A stretch of DNA of 64,000 nt. Source: Micromonospora halophytica. GTDB taxonomy: Bacteria > Actinomycetota > Actinomycetes > Mycobacteriales > Micromonosporaceae. A program made the position numbers and the translations under genes. Under the pieces are notes generated by a model that did no database searches, was not told where the DNA came from, and worked only from the letters and a program-made list of their open reading frames with translations. Location of the stretch: assembly GCF_900090245.1 (NCBI RefSeq), contig NZ_FMDN01000003.1:186001-250000 (forward strand), read 5' to 3'. This document shows, one piece after another, positions 1-10,654 of the stretch (positions are counted from its first letter, which is position 1; every line of letters begins with the position of its first letter).

Positions 1-455
1 CGTAGCGCCATGACCACGCCGCCGACACTGATGATCGGCGCGGCGACCAGCATGGTGCAGCTCATCAGCACGAGCATCTGCACCTGCTGCACGTCGTTGG
101 TGTTGCGGGTGATCAGCGACGGTGCGCCGAAGCGGGCCACCTCGCGCGCCGAGAAGCGGTTGACCTGCTCGAAGACGTCGCTCCGGACGTCGCGCCCGAA
201 GGCCATGGCGGTCCGGGCGCCCAGGTACACGGCGGCCACCGAGCAGACGATCTGCACCAGGCTGACCAGCAGCATCCAGCCGCCGGTACGCAGGATGTAG
301 TCGGTGTCGCCCCGGGCCACGCCGAGGTCGATGATGTCGGCGTTGAGGCTCGGCAGGTAGAGCGAGGCCATCGTGCCGACGAACTGGAAGAGCACCACCG
401 CGAGCAGTGGCCGGTGGTACGGGCGCAGGTGGCTGCGGAGCAGGCGGATCAGCAC
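1..455 (-). CDS. ABC exporter, fused permease/ATPase, N-terminal part
   Basis: Only the first 151 residues are in the window; the gene runs off the left edge. They show an amphipathic start (LIRLLRSHLRPY), membrane segments at about residues 17-36, 57-80 and 130-150, and the cytoplasmic coupling stretch (GRDVRSDVFEQVNRFSARE, ITRNTNDVQQVQ) typical of the MdlB/MsbA-type half-exporter family. The ATPase domain must lie outside the window. The GTG start at 455 overlaps the last 7 bases of the upstream marR gene, so translation is probably coupled. A MarR partner suggests a drug or toxic-metabolite exporter, but the substrate cannot be read from this fragment. Confidence 0.85.
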   Translation of the reverse strand, partial: MLIRLLRSHLRPYHRPLLAVVLFQFVGTMASLYLPSLNADIIDLGVARGDTDYILRTGGWMLLVSLVQIVCSVAAVYLGARTAMAFGRDVRSDVFEQVNRFSAREVARFGAPSLITRNTNDVQQVQMLVLMSCTMLVAAPIISVGGVVMAL

Positions 456-976
456 GGCGGGCTCCCCGGCGTCGGCTGGTCGGAATTGTGGAGTCGTGGG
501 TTCAACCGGCTGTCCTCCCCGTCGGACATGCTCACGATCAACTCGGTCAGGAACTCCCGGATCACCGCCTTCTTCGCCGGGTCGGCGTCGACGGAGGTGA
601 GCGGGGTGTCGCGGTGGATCAGGTCGACGAGCTGCCGCAGGTGCGCGCGCCCCCGGTCGGTCAGGGCGAGCTGCACCGAGCGGCGGTCGGTGGTGTCCCG
701 GCGGCGGACGACGAAGCCGTCGCGCTCGAGGGTGTCGACGATGCCGGTGAGGGTGGCCGGGCGGACGAAGCACTGCTCGGCGACCTGCCGGTGGGTGGCG
801 TCCTCCATGCCGGCCAGGGTGAACAGCACCCGCGCTCCGGCTGTGGTGAGGCCGTGGTGCTCGGCCAGGTAGCGCCCCCAGTGCTGGTCGACGAGGTGGC
901 CGGCGACCGAGACCAGTCGCCCCGTCGGCACCTGTCGCAGCGCGTCCGGAAAGCGGATCAGTGGGTCTCTCTGCAC
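449..976 (-). CDS. MarR-family transcriptional regulator
   Basis: A 175-residue winged-helix protein. The recognition region (HRQVAEQCFVRPATLTGIVD) is followed by the wing signature DTTDRRSVQLALTDRGR, which identifies MarR. It probably senses a small ligand and controls the ABC exporter that overlaps its 3' end. I chose GTG at 976 over ATG at 1012. The shorter form does not overlap doxX, and a -10-like TAACCT lies 7 bases upstream, which fits a leaderless transcript. That -10 begins on the TAA stop of doxX. No palindromic operator is obvious next to this start. Confidence 0.85.
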   Translation of the reverse strand: MQRDPLIRFPDALRQVPTGRLVSVAGHLVDQHWGRYLAEHHGLTTAGARVLFTLAGMEDATHRQVAEQCFVRPATLTGIVDTLERDGFVVRRRDTTDRRSVQLALTDRGRAHLRQLVDLIHRDTPLTSVDADPAKKAVIREFLTELIVSMSDGEDSRLNPRLHNSDQPTPGSPPC

Positions 977-986
977 GGCGTATAGG

Positions 987-1448
987 TTAGCCCCCGAATG
1001 GTAAGGGGCCAAACGAAATGGCGACGGCGACGGCGAGGAACAGGATCTGCAGCGCGGTGCGGGTCGCCAGCGGGGTGACCGGACGGCCGCCCAGGGTCAG
1101 GCGGCGTCGGGCTGCCGAGACGTTCGCGGGGAACATCGCCACCATCAGCAGGGCGAGCGCGGCGGCGGCCCATCGTGCGGCGCCCGGGGCCAGCAACGCC
1201 ACGGCGCCGGCCAGTTCCAGTACGCCGGTGACGGTGACGAGCAGGTCCGGGCGGGGGAGCCGGGGCGGGACCATGGCGATCAGGTCGGCGCGTCGGGGTG
1301 CCACGAAGTGCGCGAACCCGGTCACCGCGAACATGAGTGCCAGGCCGATCCGGAGCGCCGGGTGCCAGCCGTCGAGCGGGTCGACGCCGGCCAGGCCGGC
1401 CAGTCGGGCGAGGGCGGTGCCGACGACGAGGGCGATCAGTGGGGCCAT
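987..1448 (-). CDS. DoxX-like four-helix membrane protein
   Basis: About 153 residues with four hydrophobic segments (MAPLIALVVGTALARLAG; ALRIGLALMFAVTGFAHF; LLVTVTGVLELAGAVALL; and a C-terminal LQILFLAVAVAISFG). The layout and the motif GFAHFVAPRRADLIAMVP fit the DoxX/DUF4267-like family of small membrane proteins, whose biochemical role is poorly defined. ATG at 1448 is preceded by GGGAGG at good spacing. It diverges from a TetR gene across a 84-base gap with two CTTG-CAAG boxes, so it is the likely target of that TetR protein. It reads in the same direction as marR and the ABC exporter. Confidence 0.8.
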   Translation of the reverse strand: MAPLIALVVGTALARLAGLAGVDPLDGWHPALRIGLALMFAVTGFAHFVAPRRADLIAMVPPRLPRPDLLVTVTGVLELAGAVALLAPGAARWAAAALALLMVAMFPANVSAARRRLTLGGRPVTPLATRTALQILFLAVAVAISFGPLPFGG

Positions 1449-1469
1449 GCGAACCTCCCGAGAGGACAT

Positions 1470-1519
1470 CTTGATGATGACAAGATATGCTCGGCGGTGG
1501 TGGTCTTGTCAATGACAAG
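1470..1519. promoter_or_regulatory. Paired TetR operator between doxX and tetR
   Basis: Two 15-base boxes with CTTG(7)CAAG symmetry lie 35 bases apart centre to centre. Box 1505-1519 (CTTGTCAATGACAAG) is a perfect palindrome around one base. Box 1470-1484 (CTTGATGATGACAAG) keeps the outer four bases on each side. The perfect box abuts the tetR -10 (TACGAT, 1521-1526); the other lies just upstream of the doxX ribosome binding site. This is the expected layout for a TetR protein that represses itself and its divergent partner. Confidence 0.8.
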
Positions 1520-1532
1520 TTACGATCGCGGC

Positions 1533-2084
1533 ATGACGAGCAACCGGCCCTACCACCACGGCGACCTGCGCCGCGCCCTGCTCGCGACGACCGCGGAGGC
1601 GATCCGGGAGGCCGGTCCGGCGGCGCTCAGCCTGCGTGACCTCGCCCGGCGGGCCGGCGTCTCGCACGCCGCGCCGGCGCACCACTTCGGCGACAAGGCC
1701 GGCCTGCTCACCGCGTTCGCTGTCGAGGGGTACGACCTGCTCGCCGAGGAACTGGGCCGGGCCGGGGACGACCTGCTGGAGATCGGCGTGGCGTACGTCC
1801 GGTTCGCCGTCGAGCATCGGGCCCACTTCGAGGTGATGTTCCGCCCCGACCTCTACCGGCCCGACGATCCCGCCCTGGTCGCCGCCCGGGCCCGGTCCGG
1901 CGCGACGCTGCACGGCGGGGTGGCCGCCCACCCGGCCGCCTCGGCCCCCGACCGGGACGCCCTCGCCGCCTGGTCGATCGTGCACGGCTTCGCCACCCTC
2001 TGGCTGGCCGGCGCCCTGCCGCCCGGCGTGGGAGGCGACCCCGAGGCCACCGCCCGCCAGGTCATCCGCCGCCTCTTCGAGTGA
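1533..2084 (+). CDS. TetR-family transcriptional regulator
   Basis: A 183-residue regulator. The N-terminal helix-turn-helix is typical: YHHGDLRRALLATTAEAIRE, then LSLRDLARRAGVSHAAPAHH and FGDKAGLLTAFA. It is followed by an all-helical ligand domain resembling the TetR_C_33/WHG type (HFEVMFRPDLY, WSIVHGFATLWLAG). It probably represses itself and the divergent doxX gene through the paired operator in the gap. ATG at 1533 lies 6 bases after TACGAT, so the message is probably leaderless; an ATG at 1512 lies inside the operator and is less likely. Confidence 0.9.
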   Translation: MTSNRPYHHGDLRRALLATTAEAIREAGPAALSLRDLARRAGVSHAAPAHHFGDKAGLLTAFAVEGYDLLAEELGRAGDDLLEIGVAYVRFAVEHRAHFEVMFRPDLYRPDDPALVAARARSGATLHGGVAAHPAASAPDRDALAAWSIVHGFATLWLAGALPPGVGGDPEATARQVIRRLFE

Positions 2085-2091
2085 CCCGTGG

Positions 2092-2106
2092 GCCCCGGAC
2101 CGGGGC
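2092..2106. terminator. Hairpin between convergent tetR and marR genes
   Basis: GCCCCGG and CCGGGGC are separated by a single base, so the folded form has about five pairs and a small loop. It sits in the 24-base gap between two converging genes and could serve both strands. There is no U-tract. Confidence 0.45.
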
Positions 2107-2108
2107 GG

Positions 2109-2651
2109 TCAGTCCGGGCGCGGGCCGGAGCGCGGCTCGTCCGGTGCCGTCGCGACGTACTCGCGCATCACGGTGGCGACCTCGCGCAGGAACGCGGTCG
2201 TCGCAGCCGCCTGTTCGGGGGTGAGCCGGGCGACCGCCTGCTCGACCCCGGTGAGCATCGGCCGCAACGCCGCCAGCACCTCGTCGTAGGCCCGTTCGGT
2301 GACCTGGAGCGAGAGCCGGCGCCGGTCGCTCGGGTGCGGCCCGCGTTCCACGTGGCCGGCCTGCACCAGGCGGTCGACCAGGGTGGTGGCCGAGGCGGAG
2401 CGGATGCCGAGGCGGTTGCCCAACTCCACCGGACCGAGCGGCACGGGGGAAGAGATCAGGTGGTCGATGGCGGCCGCGTCGGTGGTCCCGATGCCGAGCC
2501 GGCGGGCCAGGGCGCCCCGGGTGTCGCCGGCGGCCCGGAGCACCTCGCGCAGGGCGCGGGCGGTCTCGCTGGTCGTCGGCGCCTCGCTGTACGGCCCGCG
2601 GTGCGACACGCCGGCCGTGCCACGCCCGCCGGTTGACGCCGCCCCCTCCAC
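2109..2651 (-). CDS. MarR-family regulator divergent from MFS pump
   Basis: A 180-residue MarR protein: helix-turn-helix GPVELGNRLGIRSASATTLVDRL, then the wing HPSDRRRLSLQVTERAYDE. It shares a control region with the DHA2 antiporter gene transcribed the other way, the usual arrangement for a MarR repressor of a drug pump. GTG at 2651 is chosen because TAGCTT lies exactly 6 bases upstream, the leaderless pattern seen throughout this window. A second GTG at 2609 would remove a Gly-rich, probably disordered N-terminus. A perfect inverted repeat at 2674-2692 is the likely operator. Confidence 0.85.
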   Translation of the reverse strand: MEGAASTGGRGTAGVSHRGPYSEAPTTSETARALREVLRAAGDTRGALARRLGIGTTDAAAIDHLISSPVPLGPVELGNRLGIRSASATTLVDRLVQAGHVERGPHPSDRRRLSLQVTERAYDEVLAALRPMLTGVEQAVARLTPEQAAATTAFLREVATVMREYVATAPDEPRSGPRPD

Positions 2652-2673
2652 GGGTAAAAGCTAGCACCTCAGG

Positions 2674-2692
2674 TAGCTAGAAAATCTAGCTA
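2674..2692. promoter_or_regulatory. MarR operator, perfect inverted repeat
   Basis: TAGCTAG-AAAAT-CTAGCTA is a perfect 7+5+7 inverted repeat between divergent marR and MFS genes. It lies upstream of the marR -10 (2658-2663) and just before the MFS ribosome binding site. It is an AT-rich island in GC-rich DNA. One dimer bound here could block both promoters. A further GCTAGC half-site occurs at 2660-2665. Confidence 0.85.
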
Positions 2693-2707
2693 GTCGAGGA
2701 GGCCCGG

Positions 2708-4336
2708 ATGCGCAGCGACGGACGCGGCCGCTGGTGGGGACTGCTGGCCATCAGCCTCGGTGTCGCGATGATCATCGTGGACGCGACGATCGTGAACGTC
2801 GCCGTACCGCAGATCATCCGGGACCTGGAGATCACCTCCGCCGACGCGCAGTGGGTGCAGGAGGCGTACACCCTGGTCTTCGCGGCCCTGCTGCTGGTCG
2901 CCGGACGCTTCGCCGACCGGGCCGGACGGCGGCGGATGTTCGTCGCCGGCGTGGTGGTCTTCGTCGCGGCCAGCGTGCTCGCCGCCGTCGCCGGCTCCGG
3001 CGAGACGCTGATCGCCTCCCGGGTGCTCCAGGGCGTCGGCGGCGCGATGATGCTGCCCACCTCGCTCTCCCTGCTCAACGCCAACTTCACCGGCCGGGAG
3101 AAGGGTGTCGCCTTCGCCGTCTGGGGCTCCACCATCGGCGGCGCGGCCGCCCTCGGCCCGCTGCTCGGCGGCTGGCTCACCACCGAGCACTCCTGGCGCT
3201 GGGCGTTCGGCATCAACGTCCCGGTCGGCGTCGCCGTCGTCGCGGCCACCCTCGTCCTGGTCCGCGAGTCCCGCGACGACCGGGCCGAACGCGGAATCGA
3301 CCTGCTCGGCGCGCTGCTCTCGGTGATCGGCATGACCGGCGTCGTCTTCGCCCTCATCGAGGGACGCACCTACGGCTGGTGGGAGCGGGAGCGGCCGTTC
3401 CGCCTCCTCGGCCTGGACTGGACCGCCACGATCTCCCCGGTGCCGGTCGCCGGGCTGCTCGGGCTCGTCGCGCTCGGCGTATTCGTGGCCCAGCAGCTGC
3501 GCCGGGGCCGGGCCGGCCGTCCCGCCCTGCTCGACCTGTCGCTGTTCGGCATCCGTTCGTTCCGCACCGGCGTTCTCGCCGCCGCGATCGTCAGCCTCGG
3601 CGAGTTCGGGCTGCTCTTCGCCCTGCCGCTGTGGTTCCAGAACGTCCTCGGCTACAGCGCCTTCGGCACCGGTGCGGCGCTGCTGCCGCTCGCCGTCGGC
3701 AGCTTCCTGGCCAGCGGGCTCGGCACGCCGTTCACCCGGCGCTGGGGCGCCGCCCGGATGGTCCAGCTCGGGGTCGCCGCCGAACTGGTCGGCGTCGCCG
3801 GGATCGGCCTGGTCGTCGCGCCGGACACCCGGTGGTGGGCACCGCTGGGCTTCCTCTTCGTGTACGGCGTCGGGGTCGGCCTGGCCACCGCGCAGCTCAC
3901 CGGCGTCTCCCTCGCCGACGTTCCGGTGCAGCGCAGCGGGCAGGGCTCCGGCATCCAGAGCACCGCGCGGCAGGTCGGCTCCGCGCTCGGCATCGCGGTG
4001 CTCGGCACGGTGCTCTTCGCCAGCCTGGGCGGCCTGCTCGGCGACCGGCTCGCCGACCAGCCGGGCCTTGACGGGGCGCAGCGCGACCAGGTGGTCGCCG
4101 CGGTCAAGGACAGTGCCGGCGCGGCCATCACCGGGCTGGCCGCCGACCCCCGTACGGCGCCGGTCGCCGACGAGGCGAAGGAAGCGTTCTCCGACGCCAC
4201 CCGGTACGCCGCGTTCGCCGCCGCCGGTTTCCTCCTGGTCGGCCTGCTCGCCTGCACCCGTCTCCCCCGACCCCACCCCACCTTGACGGACCCCGCACCC
4301 GCCCCCCGGCAGCCCACCCCGACCGCCTCCCGCTGA
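2708..4336 (+). CDS. DHA2-family MFS drug:H+ antiporter
   Basis: A 542-residue membrane protein with about 14 hydrophobic helices. TM1 carries the family motif IVDATIVNVAVPQI and the TM2-3 loop carries motif A (GRFADRAGRRRMFVAG). Motif C-like GSTIGGAAALGPLLGG and WRWAFGINVPVG complete the EmrB/QacA signature. The length matches 14-TM multidrug exporters. ATG at 2708 follows GAGGAGG. The C-terminus is a Pro-rich cytoplasmic tail. It is expected to export lipophilic drugs or an endogenous metabolite using the proton gradient, under control of the divergent MarR. Confidence 0.93.
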   Translation: MRSDGRGRWWGLLAISLGVAMIIVDATIVNVAVPQIIRDLEITSADAQWVQEAYTLVFAALLLVAGRFADRAGRRRMFVAGVVVFVAASVLAAVAGSGETLIASRVLQGVGGAMMLPTSLSLLNANFTGREKGVAFAVWGSTIGGAAALGPLLGGWLTTEHSWRWAFGINVPVGVAVVAATLVLVRESRDDRAERGIDLLGALLSVIGMTGVVFALIEGRTYGWWERERPFRLLGLDWTATISPVPVAGLLGLVALGVFVAQQLRRGRAGRPALLDLSLFGIRSFRTGVLAAAIVSLGEFGLLFALPLWFQNVLGYSAFGTGAALLPLAVGSFLASGLGTPFTRRWGAARMVQLGVAAELVGVAGIGLVVAPDTRWWAPLGFLFVYGVGVGLATAQLTGVSLADVPVQRSGQGSGIQSTARQVGSALGIAVLGTVLFASLGGLLGDRLADQPGLDGAQRDQVVAAVKDSAGAAITGLAADPRTAPVADEAKEAFSDATRYAAFAAAGFLLVGLLACTRLPRPHPTLTDPAPAPRQPTPTASR

Positions 4337-4368
4337 CCCGCACCCCGGTCCGGCCCAGCTCGGGTGGG

Positions 4369-5910
<1,542 letters not shown>

Positions 5911-7662
5911 TCAGGCGATGGTGCAGATGGCCGCGCCGGCGGTGATCACCGCGCCGACCTCGGCGGTGAGGCCGCTGACCGTACCGGACTTGTGGGCGTG
6001 CAGCGGCTGCTCCATCTTCATCGCCTCCAGCACCACGACCAGGTCGCCCTCGGCGACGGTGTCCCCGTCCGCCACGGCGATCTTGACGATGGTGCCCTGC
6101 ATCGGCGAGGCGAGCGCGTCGCCGCTGACCGTGGCGCCGGCCTTGGCGCCACCGCCCCGACGGGCCGGCTTACGGGCGGCGGGCGCGGCGGTGGTCGTAC
6201 CCCCGCCGAAGCCGGCGGGGAGGCTGACCTCCAGCCGCTTGCCACCCACCTCGACCACGACGGTCTCGCGCTCGGCCGGGCCCTCGACGGGGCCGGCGGG
6301 CGCGGTGAAGGCCGGCACGGTGTTGTCGAACTCGGTCTCGATCCACCGGGTGTGCACGGTGAACGGCGCGGCGGTGAACGCCTCGTCCCGGACGACCAGG
6401 CGGTGGAAGGGCAGCGCGGTGGCCATGCCCTCGACGACCATCTCGTCCAGCGCCCGGCGGGCCCGCTCGATCGCCTCGGTACGGGTCTCGCCGGTGATGA
6501 TCACCTTGGCCAGCAGCGAGTCGAAGTTGCCACCGATCACGTCGCCGGCCGAGATGCCGGTGTCGACCCGGACGCCGGGGCCGGTGGGCAGCCGCAGCGC
6601 GGTGATGGTGCCCGGGGCGGGCAGGAAGTTGCGACCCGGGTCCTCGCCGTTGATCCGGAACTCGATGGAGTGCCCGCGCGGGGTCGGGTCCTCGGTGAAA
6701 CGCAGCTTCTCGCCGTCGGCGATGCGGAACTGCTCGCGGACCAGGTCGACGCCGGCGGTCTCCTCGGTGACCGGGTGCTCCACCTGGAGCCGGGTGTTGA
6801 CCTCCAGGAAGGAGATGGTGCCGTCGGCGCCGACGAGGTACTCGACGGTGCCGGCGCCGTGGTAGCCGGCCTCCCGGCAGATCGCCTTGGCACTGTCGTG
6901 GATCTGCCGGCGCTGCGCGTCGGTGAGGAACGGCGCGGGGGCCTCCTCGACCAGCTTCTGGTGCCGGCGCTGCAACGAGCAGTCCCGGGTGCCGACGACG
7001 ACCACGTTGCCGTGCTGGTCGGCCAGGACCTGCGCCTCGACGTGGCGGGGCTTGTCCAGGTACCGCTCGACGAAGCACTCGCCCCGACCGAACGCGGCGA
7101 CCGCCTCGCGGGTGGCCGACTCGAACAGGTGCGGGATCTCCTCCATGGTGCGGGCCACCTTGAGGCCGCGCCCGCCGCCGCCGAAGGCCGCCTTGATGGC
7201 GACCGGCAGGCCGTGGTCGACGGCGAAGGCCATCACCTCGTCGGCGTTGCCGACCGGGTCGGGGGTGCCGGGGACCAGGGGAGCGCCGGCCCGCTGGGCG
7301 ATGTGCCGGGCGGTGACCTTGTCACCCAGGTCGCGGATCGCCTGCGGGGTGGGGCCGATCCAGGTCAGCCCGGCGTCGATGACGGCCTGGGCGAAGTCGG
7401 CGTTCTCGGAGAGGAATCCGTAGCCGGGGTGGACGGCGTCCGCGCCCGACTTCCCGGCGATGTCGATCAGCTTGTCGATCCGCAGGTAGCTGTCGGCCGC
7501 GGTGTCGCCGCCGAGGGCGTACGCCTCGTCGGCGAGGGTGGCGTGCAGGGCGTCCCGGTCGGAGTCCGCGTAGACGGCGACGCTGCCCAGACCGGCGTCG
7601 CGGCAGGCACGGATGACGCGGACGGCGATCTCGCCACGGTTGGCGATGAGTACCTTGCGCAC
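5911..7662 (-). CDS. accA: Acyl-CoA carboxylase alpha chain: biotin carboxylase plus biotin carrier
   Basis: A 583-residue protein that carboxylates biotin with ATP and bicarbonate and carries it to the beta subunit, making malonyl- or methylmalonyl-CoA. It begins [20 protein letters not shown], has the ATP-grasp Gly-rich loop ([14 protein letters not shown]) and catalytic core ([17 protein letters not shown]), then a low-complexity linker and a biotinyl domain with AMKM; the biotin Lys is residue 549. GTG at 7662 has GGGAGGAG 9 bases upstream. Its beta, epsilon and biotin ligase partners are at 20898-22481, 14390-14602 and 22567-23442, the same set that surrounds AccA3 in mycobacteria. Confidence 0.96.
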   Translation of the reverse strand: MRKVLIANRGEIAVRVIRACRDAGLGSVAVYADSDRDALHATLADEAYALGGDTAADSYLRIDKLIDIAGKSGADAVHPGYGFLSENADFAQAVIDAGLTWIGPTPQAIRDLGDKVTARHIAQRAGAPLVPGTPDPVGNADEVMAFAVDHGLPVAIKAAFGGGGRGLKVARTMEEIPHLFESATREAVAAFGRGECFVERYLDKPRHVEAQVLADQHGNVVVVGTRDCSLQRRHQKLVEEAPAPFLTDAQRRQIHDSAKAICREAGYHGAGTVEYLVGADGTISFLEVNTRLQVEHPVTEETAGVDLVREQFRIADGEKLRFTEDPTPRGHSIEFRINGEDPGRNFLPAPGTITALRLPTGPGVRVDTGISAGDVIGGNFDSLLAKVIITGETRTEAIERARRALDEMVVEGMATALPFHRLVVRDEAFTAAPFTVHTRWIETEFDNTVPAFTAPAGPVEGPAERETVVVEVGGKRLEVSLPAGFGGGTTTAAPAARKPARRGGGAKAGATVSGDALASPMQGTIVKIAVADGDTVAEGDLVVVLEAMKMEQPLHAHKSGTVSGLTAEVGAVITAGAAICTIA

Positions 7663-7918
7663 CTTGAGGGCTCCTCCCGGAAGGTCGTTGACCGGGAGTG
7701 TATCGGCCACGCCGGAGCCCCTAACGATCGCTCAGTGTGGGATGTGGCACTGTTCCGCCGGCCGCCGGTGAACTTGCTCATTACGCTTGGCCGGTGTCTG
7801 CGACTCGCATGACGATTCTCGGCCTGGTCCGCTGGATGCAGCCGGTGGAACGCGCCGTCCGGACGCCGTCCCCGAGGGAGAGTGGCCGGTGCGGCCAGCC
7901 GGACGACCAGGAGCAGAC

Positions 7919-8878
<960 letters not shown>

Positions 8879-8896
8879 GAAATCGGAGACCGCACG

Positions 8897-9652
8897 ATGA
8901 AGCTCGCCCGCGACACCTGGCTGATCTTCCAGCGCCAGTTCCAGCTGCTGATGCGCAACCCGGTCTGGGTCTTCGTCGGCGTCTTCCAGCCGGTGATGTA
9001 CCTGCTGCTCTTCGCCCCGCTGCTCAAGCCCGCGCTGAACGCCCCCACCCAGGCGGCGGCCTACAAGATCTTCGTCCCCGGCCTGCTGGTGCTGCTGGCC
9101 ATCTTCGGCGGCCTCTTCCAGGGCTTCGGCCTGATCGCCGAACTGCGCGCCGGGGTGATCGAACGCTCCCGGGTCACCCCGGTCAGCCGGCTCGCCCTGC
9201 TGCTCGGCCGCTCGCTGCGCGACGTCGTCTCACTGATCGTGCAGGCCGTCATCATCACCCTGCTGGCGCTGGCATTCGACCTGCGCGTATTCATCGGCGA
9301 CCTGCTGCTGGCCTACCTGATGCTCGCCCTGATCGCGCTGATGACCTCGGCCGTCTCCTACGGCGTCGCCCTCAAGGTCAAGAGCGAGGACGCGCTCGCC
9401 CCGCTGATGAACACCGTCGCCCAGCCGGTGCTGCTGCTCTCCGGCATCCTGCTGCCACTCACCTTCGCCCCGGGGTGGCTCCAGGGCGTCGCCGAGTGGA
9501 ACCCGTTCTCCTGGGCGGTCGACGGCACCCGCGCGCTCTTCGCCGGAGACCTCGGCAACGACAAGGTCTGGCAGGGGCTGACCATCATCGCGGTGCTCGC
9601 CGCCGCCGGCGTCTTCTGGGCCGCCCGGCAGTTCGCCCGCAGCGTCCGCTGA
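8897..9652 (+). CDS. ABC-2 type permease, DrrB-like
   Basis: A 251-residue integral membrane protein with about six hydrophobic segments. The N-terminus (LIFQRQFQLLMRNPVWVFVG) and the segment ending FAPGWLQGVAEWNPFSWAVD match the DrrB/ABC-2 permease family. It pairs with the ATPase encoded immediately upstream and forms the pore of an efflux complex in the cytoplasmic membrane. The last part (WAARQFARSVR) is a short positively charged tail. Transcription probably stops in the hairpin at 9920-9978. Confidence 0.92.
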   Translation: MKLARDTWLIFQRQFQLLMRNPVWVFVGVFQPVMYLLLFAPLLKPALNAPTQAAAYKIFVPGLLVLLAIFGGLFQGFGLIAELRAGVIERSRVTPVSRLALLLGRSLRDVVSLIVQAVIITLLALAFDLRVFIGDLLLAYLMLALIALMTSAVSYGVALKVKSEDALAPLMNTVAQPVLLLSGILLPLTFAPGWLQGVAEWNPFSWAVDGTRALFAGDLGNDKVWQGLTIIAVLAAAGVFWAARQFARSVR

Positions 9653-9841
9653 CAAGAGCCGGCTCCCACCTGGGGCGGGGCTCCGGCCGTCCGCTTGTTG
9701 CGTAAGGGTGGTGCCCCGCCTCACCCATGACAGGACCACCTGGCTGACCCACGCCCAGCTGGGCCTGTGGGGCTTCTCCCTCTACGGGTTCGGTCCGGTC
9801 GTACGGCGGACGACCCCGAACCCGTCCCCGCATGATCCCTC

Positions 9842-9925
9842 CGCCGGGGTGGCGGTGGTGGTCTCCGTGTCGCCGGGGTGGCGGTGGTTGTCTCCGTGTC
9901 GCCGGGGGCGGTGTTGTCGCCGTGT
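9842..9925. repeat. 29-base tandem repeat, about three units
   Basis: Unit 1 (9842-9870) and unit 2 (9871-9899) differ at one base. Each begins CGCCGGGGTGGCGGTGG and ends GTCTCCGTGT. Unit 3 (9900-9925) is shortened to 26 bases, and a fourth, partial unit starting at 9926 merges into the left arm of the hairpin at 9920-9978. There are no spacers, so this is not a CRISPR. The right hairpin arm reads as an inverted copy of the unit's start. Confidence 0.75.
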
Positions 9926-9978
9926 CGCCGGAATGGCGGTGGCAGCTGCTGTCCGACACCGCCATTCCGGCGACACGG
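9920..9978. terminator. 22-bp perfect inverted repeat, bidirectional hairpin
   Basis: The arms 9920-9941 and 9957-9978 are perfectly complementary over 22 bases, with a 15-base loop. The arm core is GTCGCCGGAATGGCGGTG. It lies between converging genes and ends 13 bases before the methyltransferase stop codon, so it could terminate both transcripts. Its arms derive from the neighbouring tandem repeat. Confidence 0.75.
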
Positions 9979-9991
9979 AGACGGCTGGCCG

Positions 9992-10645
9992 TCAGCGCAC
10001 CCGGGCCAGGGTGACCCCGTCGGCGATCGGGAGCATCACCGTCTCGACACGGACGTCGGCCAGCACCTCGTCGTTGAAGGCGGCGATCGCCCGGTCGTCG
10101 GCGTCGCGTGGGGCGAGCACCCGGCCGCCGCGCAGCGTGTTGTCCACCGCGATCACCCCGCCCGGACGCATCCGGGGCACCAGCTCGTCCCAGTACACCG
10201 GGTAGCCGGTCTTGTCGGCGTCGATGAACGCGAAGTCCAGGTGACGCTCCAGGGGCAGCTCGCGCAGCGTGTCCCCGGCCGGGCCGATCCGCAGCTCGAT
10301 CCGGTCGGCGACACCCGCCTGTTCCCAGTACCGCCGGGCGATGCCGGTGTACTCCTCAGAGATGTCGAAGCAGGTCAGCCTGCCGTCCTCGGGCAGGCCA
10401 CGGGCGATTGCCAGCGAGGAGAGCCCGGTGAACGTGCCCACCTCCACCGCCTGCCGTACGCCGAGCAGCCGGACGAGAAAGGTGAGGAACGCGGCCTGCT
10501 CCGGCGCCACCTGCATCACCGCCTGGTCGGGGAGGGCGGCGATCGTCTCCTCGTACAGGTCGCGGACGGTCCCGTCCGGCGACGACCCGTGGGCCACAAG
10601 GTAGGCGTGCAGTTCCGGTGTCAGCGGCAATGGCTTGGAGGTCAT
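9992..10645 (-). CDS. SAM-dependent O-methyltransferase, CCoAOMT-like
   Basis: A 217-residue class I methyltransferase. The SAM loop is VEVGTFTG (about 68-74), the metal/substrate motif is FIDADK (140-145) and VDNTL follows at 167-171, giving the Asp/Asp/Asn divalent-metal ligands of catechol O-methyltransferases. Proteins of this family methylate catechol-like hydroxyls in secondary metabolites; the substrate here is unknown. ATG at 10645 lies 6 bases after TAGCGT (10652-10657), whose first three bases are the TAG stop of maf. It can therefore be transcribed on its own as a leaderless message as well as by read-through from maf. Confidence 0.9.
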   Translation of the reverse strand: MTSKPLPLTPELHAYLVAHGSSPDGTVRDLYEETIAALPDQAVMQVAPEQAAFLTFLVRLLGVRQAVEVGTFTGLSSLAIARGLPEDGRLTCFDISEEYTGIARRYWEQAGVADRIELRIGPAGDTLRELPLERHLDFAFIDADKTGYPVYWDELVPRMRPGGVIAVDNTLRGGRVLAPRDADDRAIAAFNDEVLADVRVETVMLPIADGVTLARVR

Positions 10646-10654
10646 GTCCGGACG

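Larger units (their letters stand above)
9653..9991. other. Intergenic region with repeats, no gene seen
   Basis: The gap between the converging permease and methyltransferase genes is 339 bases. I see no credible coding region. It contains a short array of near-identical 29-base units (from 9842), a very strong hairpin (9920-9978), and a stretch before 9840 with no recognisable signal. Confidence 0.7.

Noticed and set aside
9842-9978. CRISPR array
   Set aside because: The repeats touch each other with no spacers and no cas genes are nearby.
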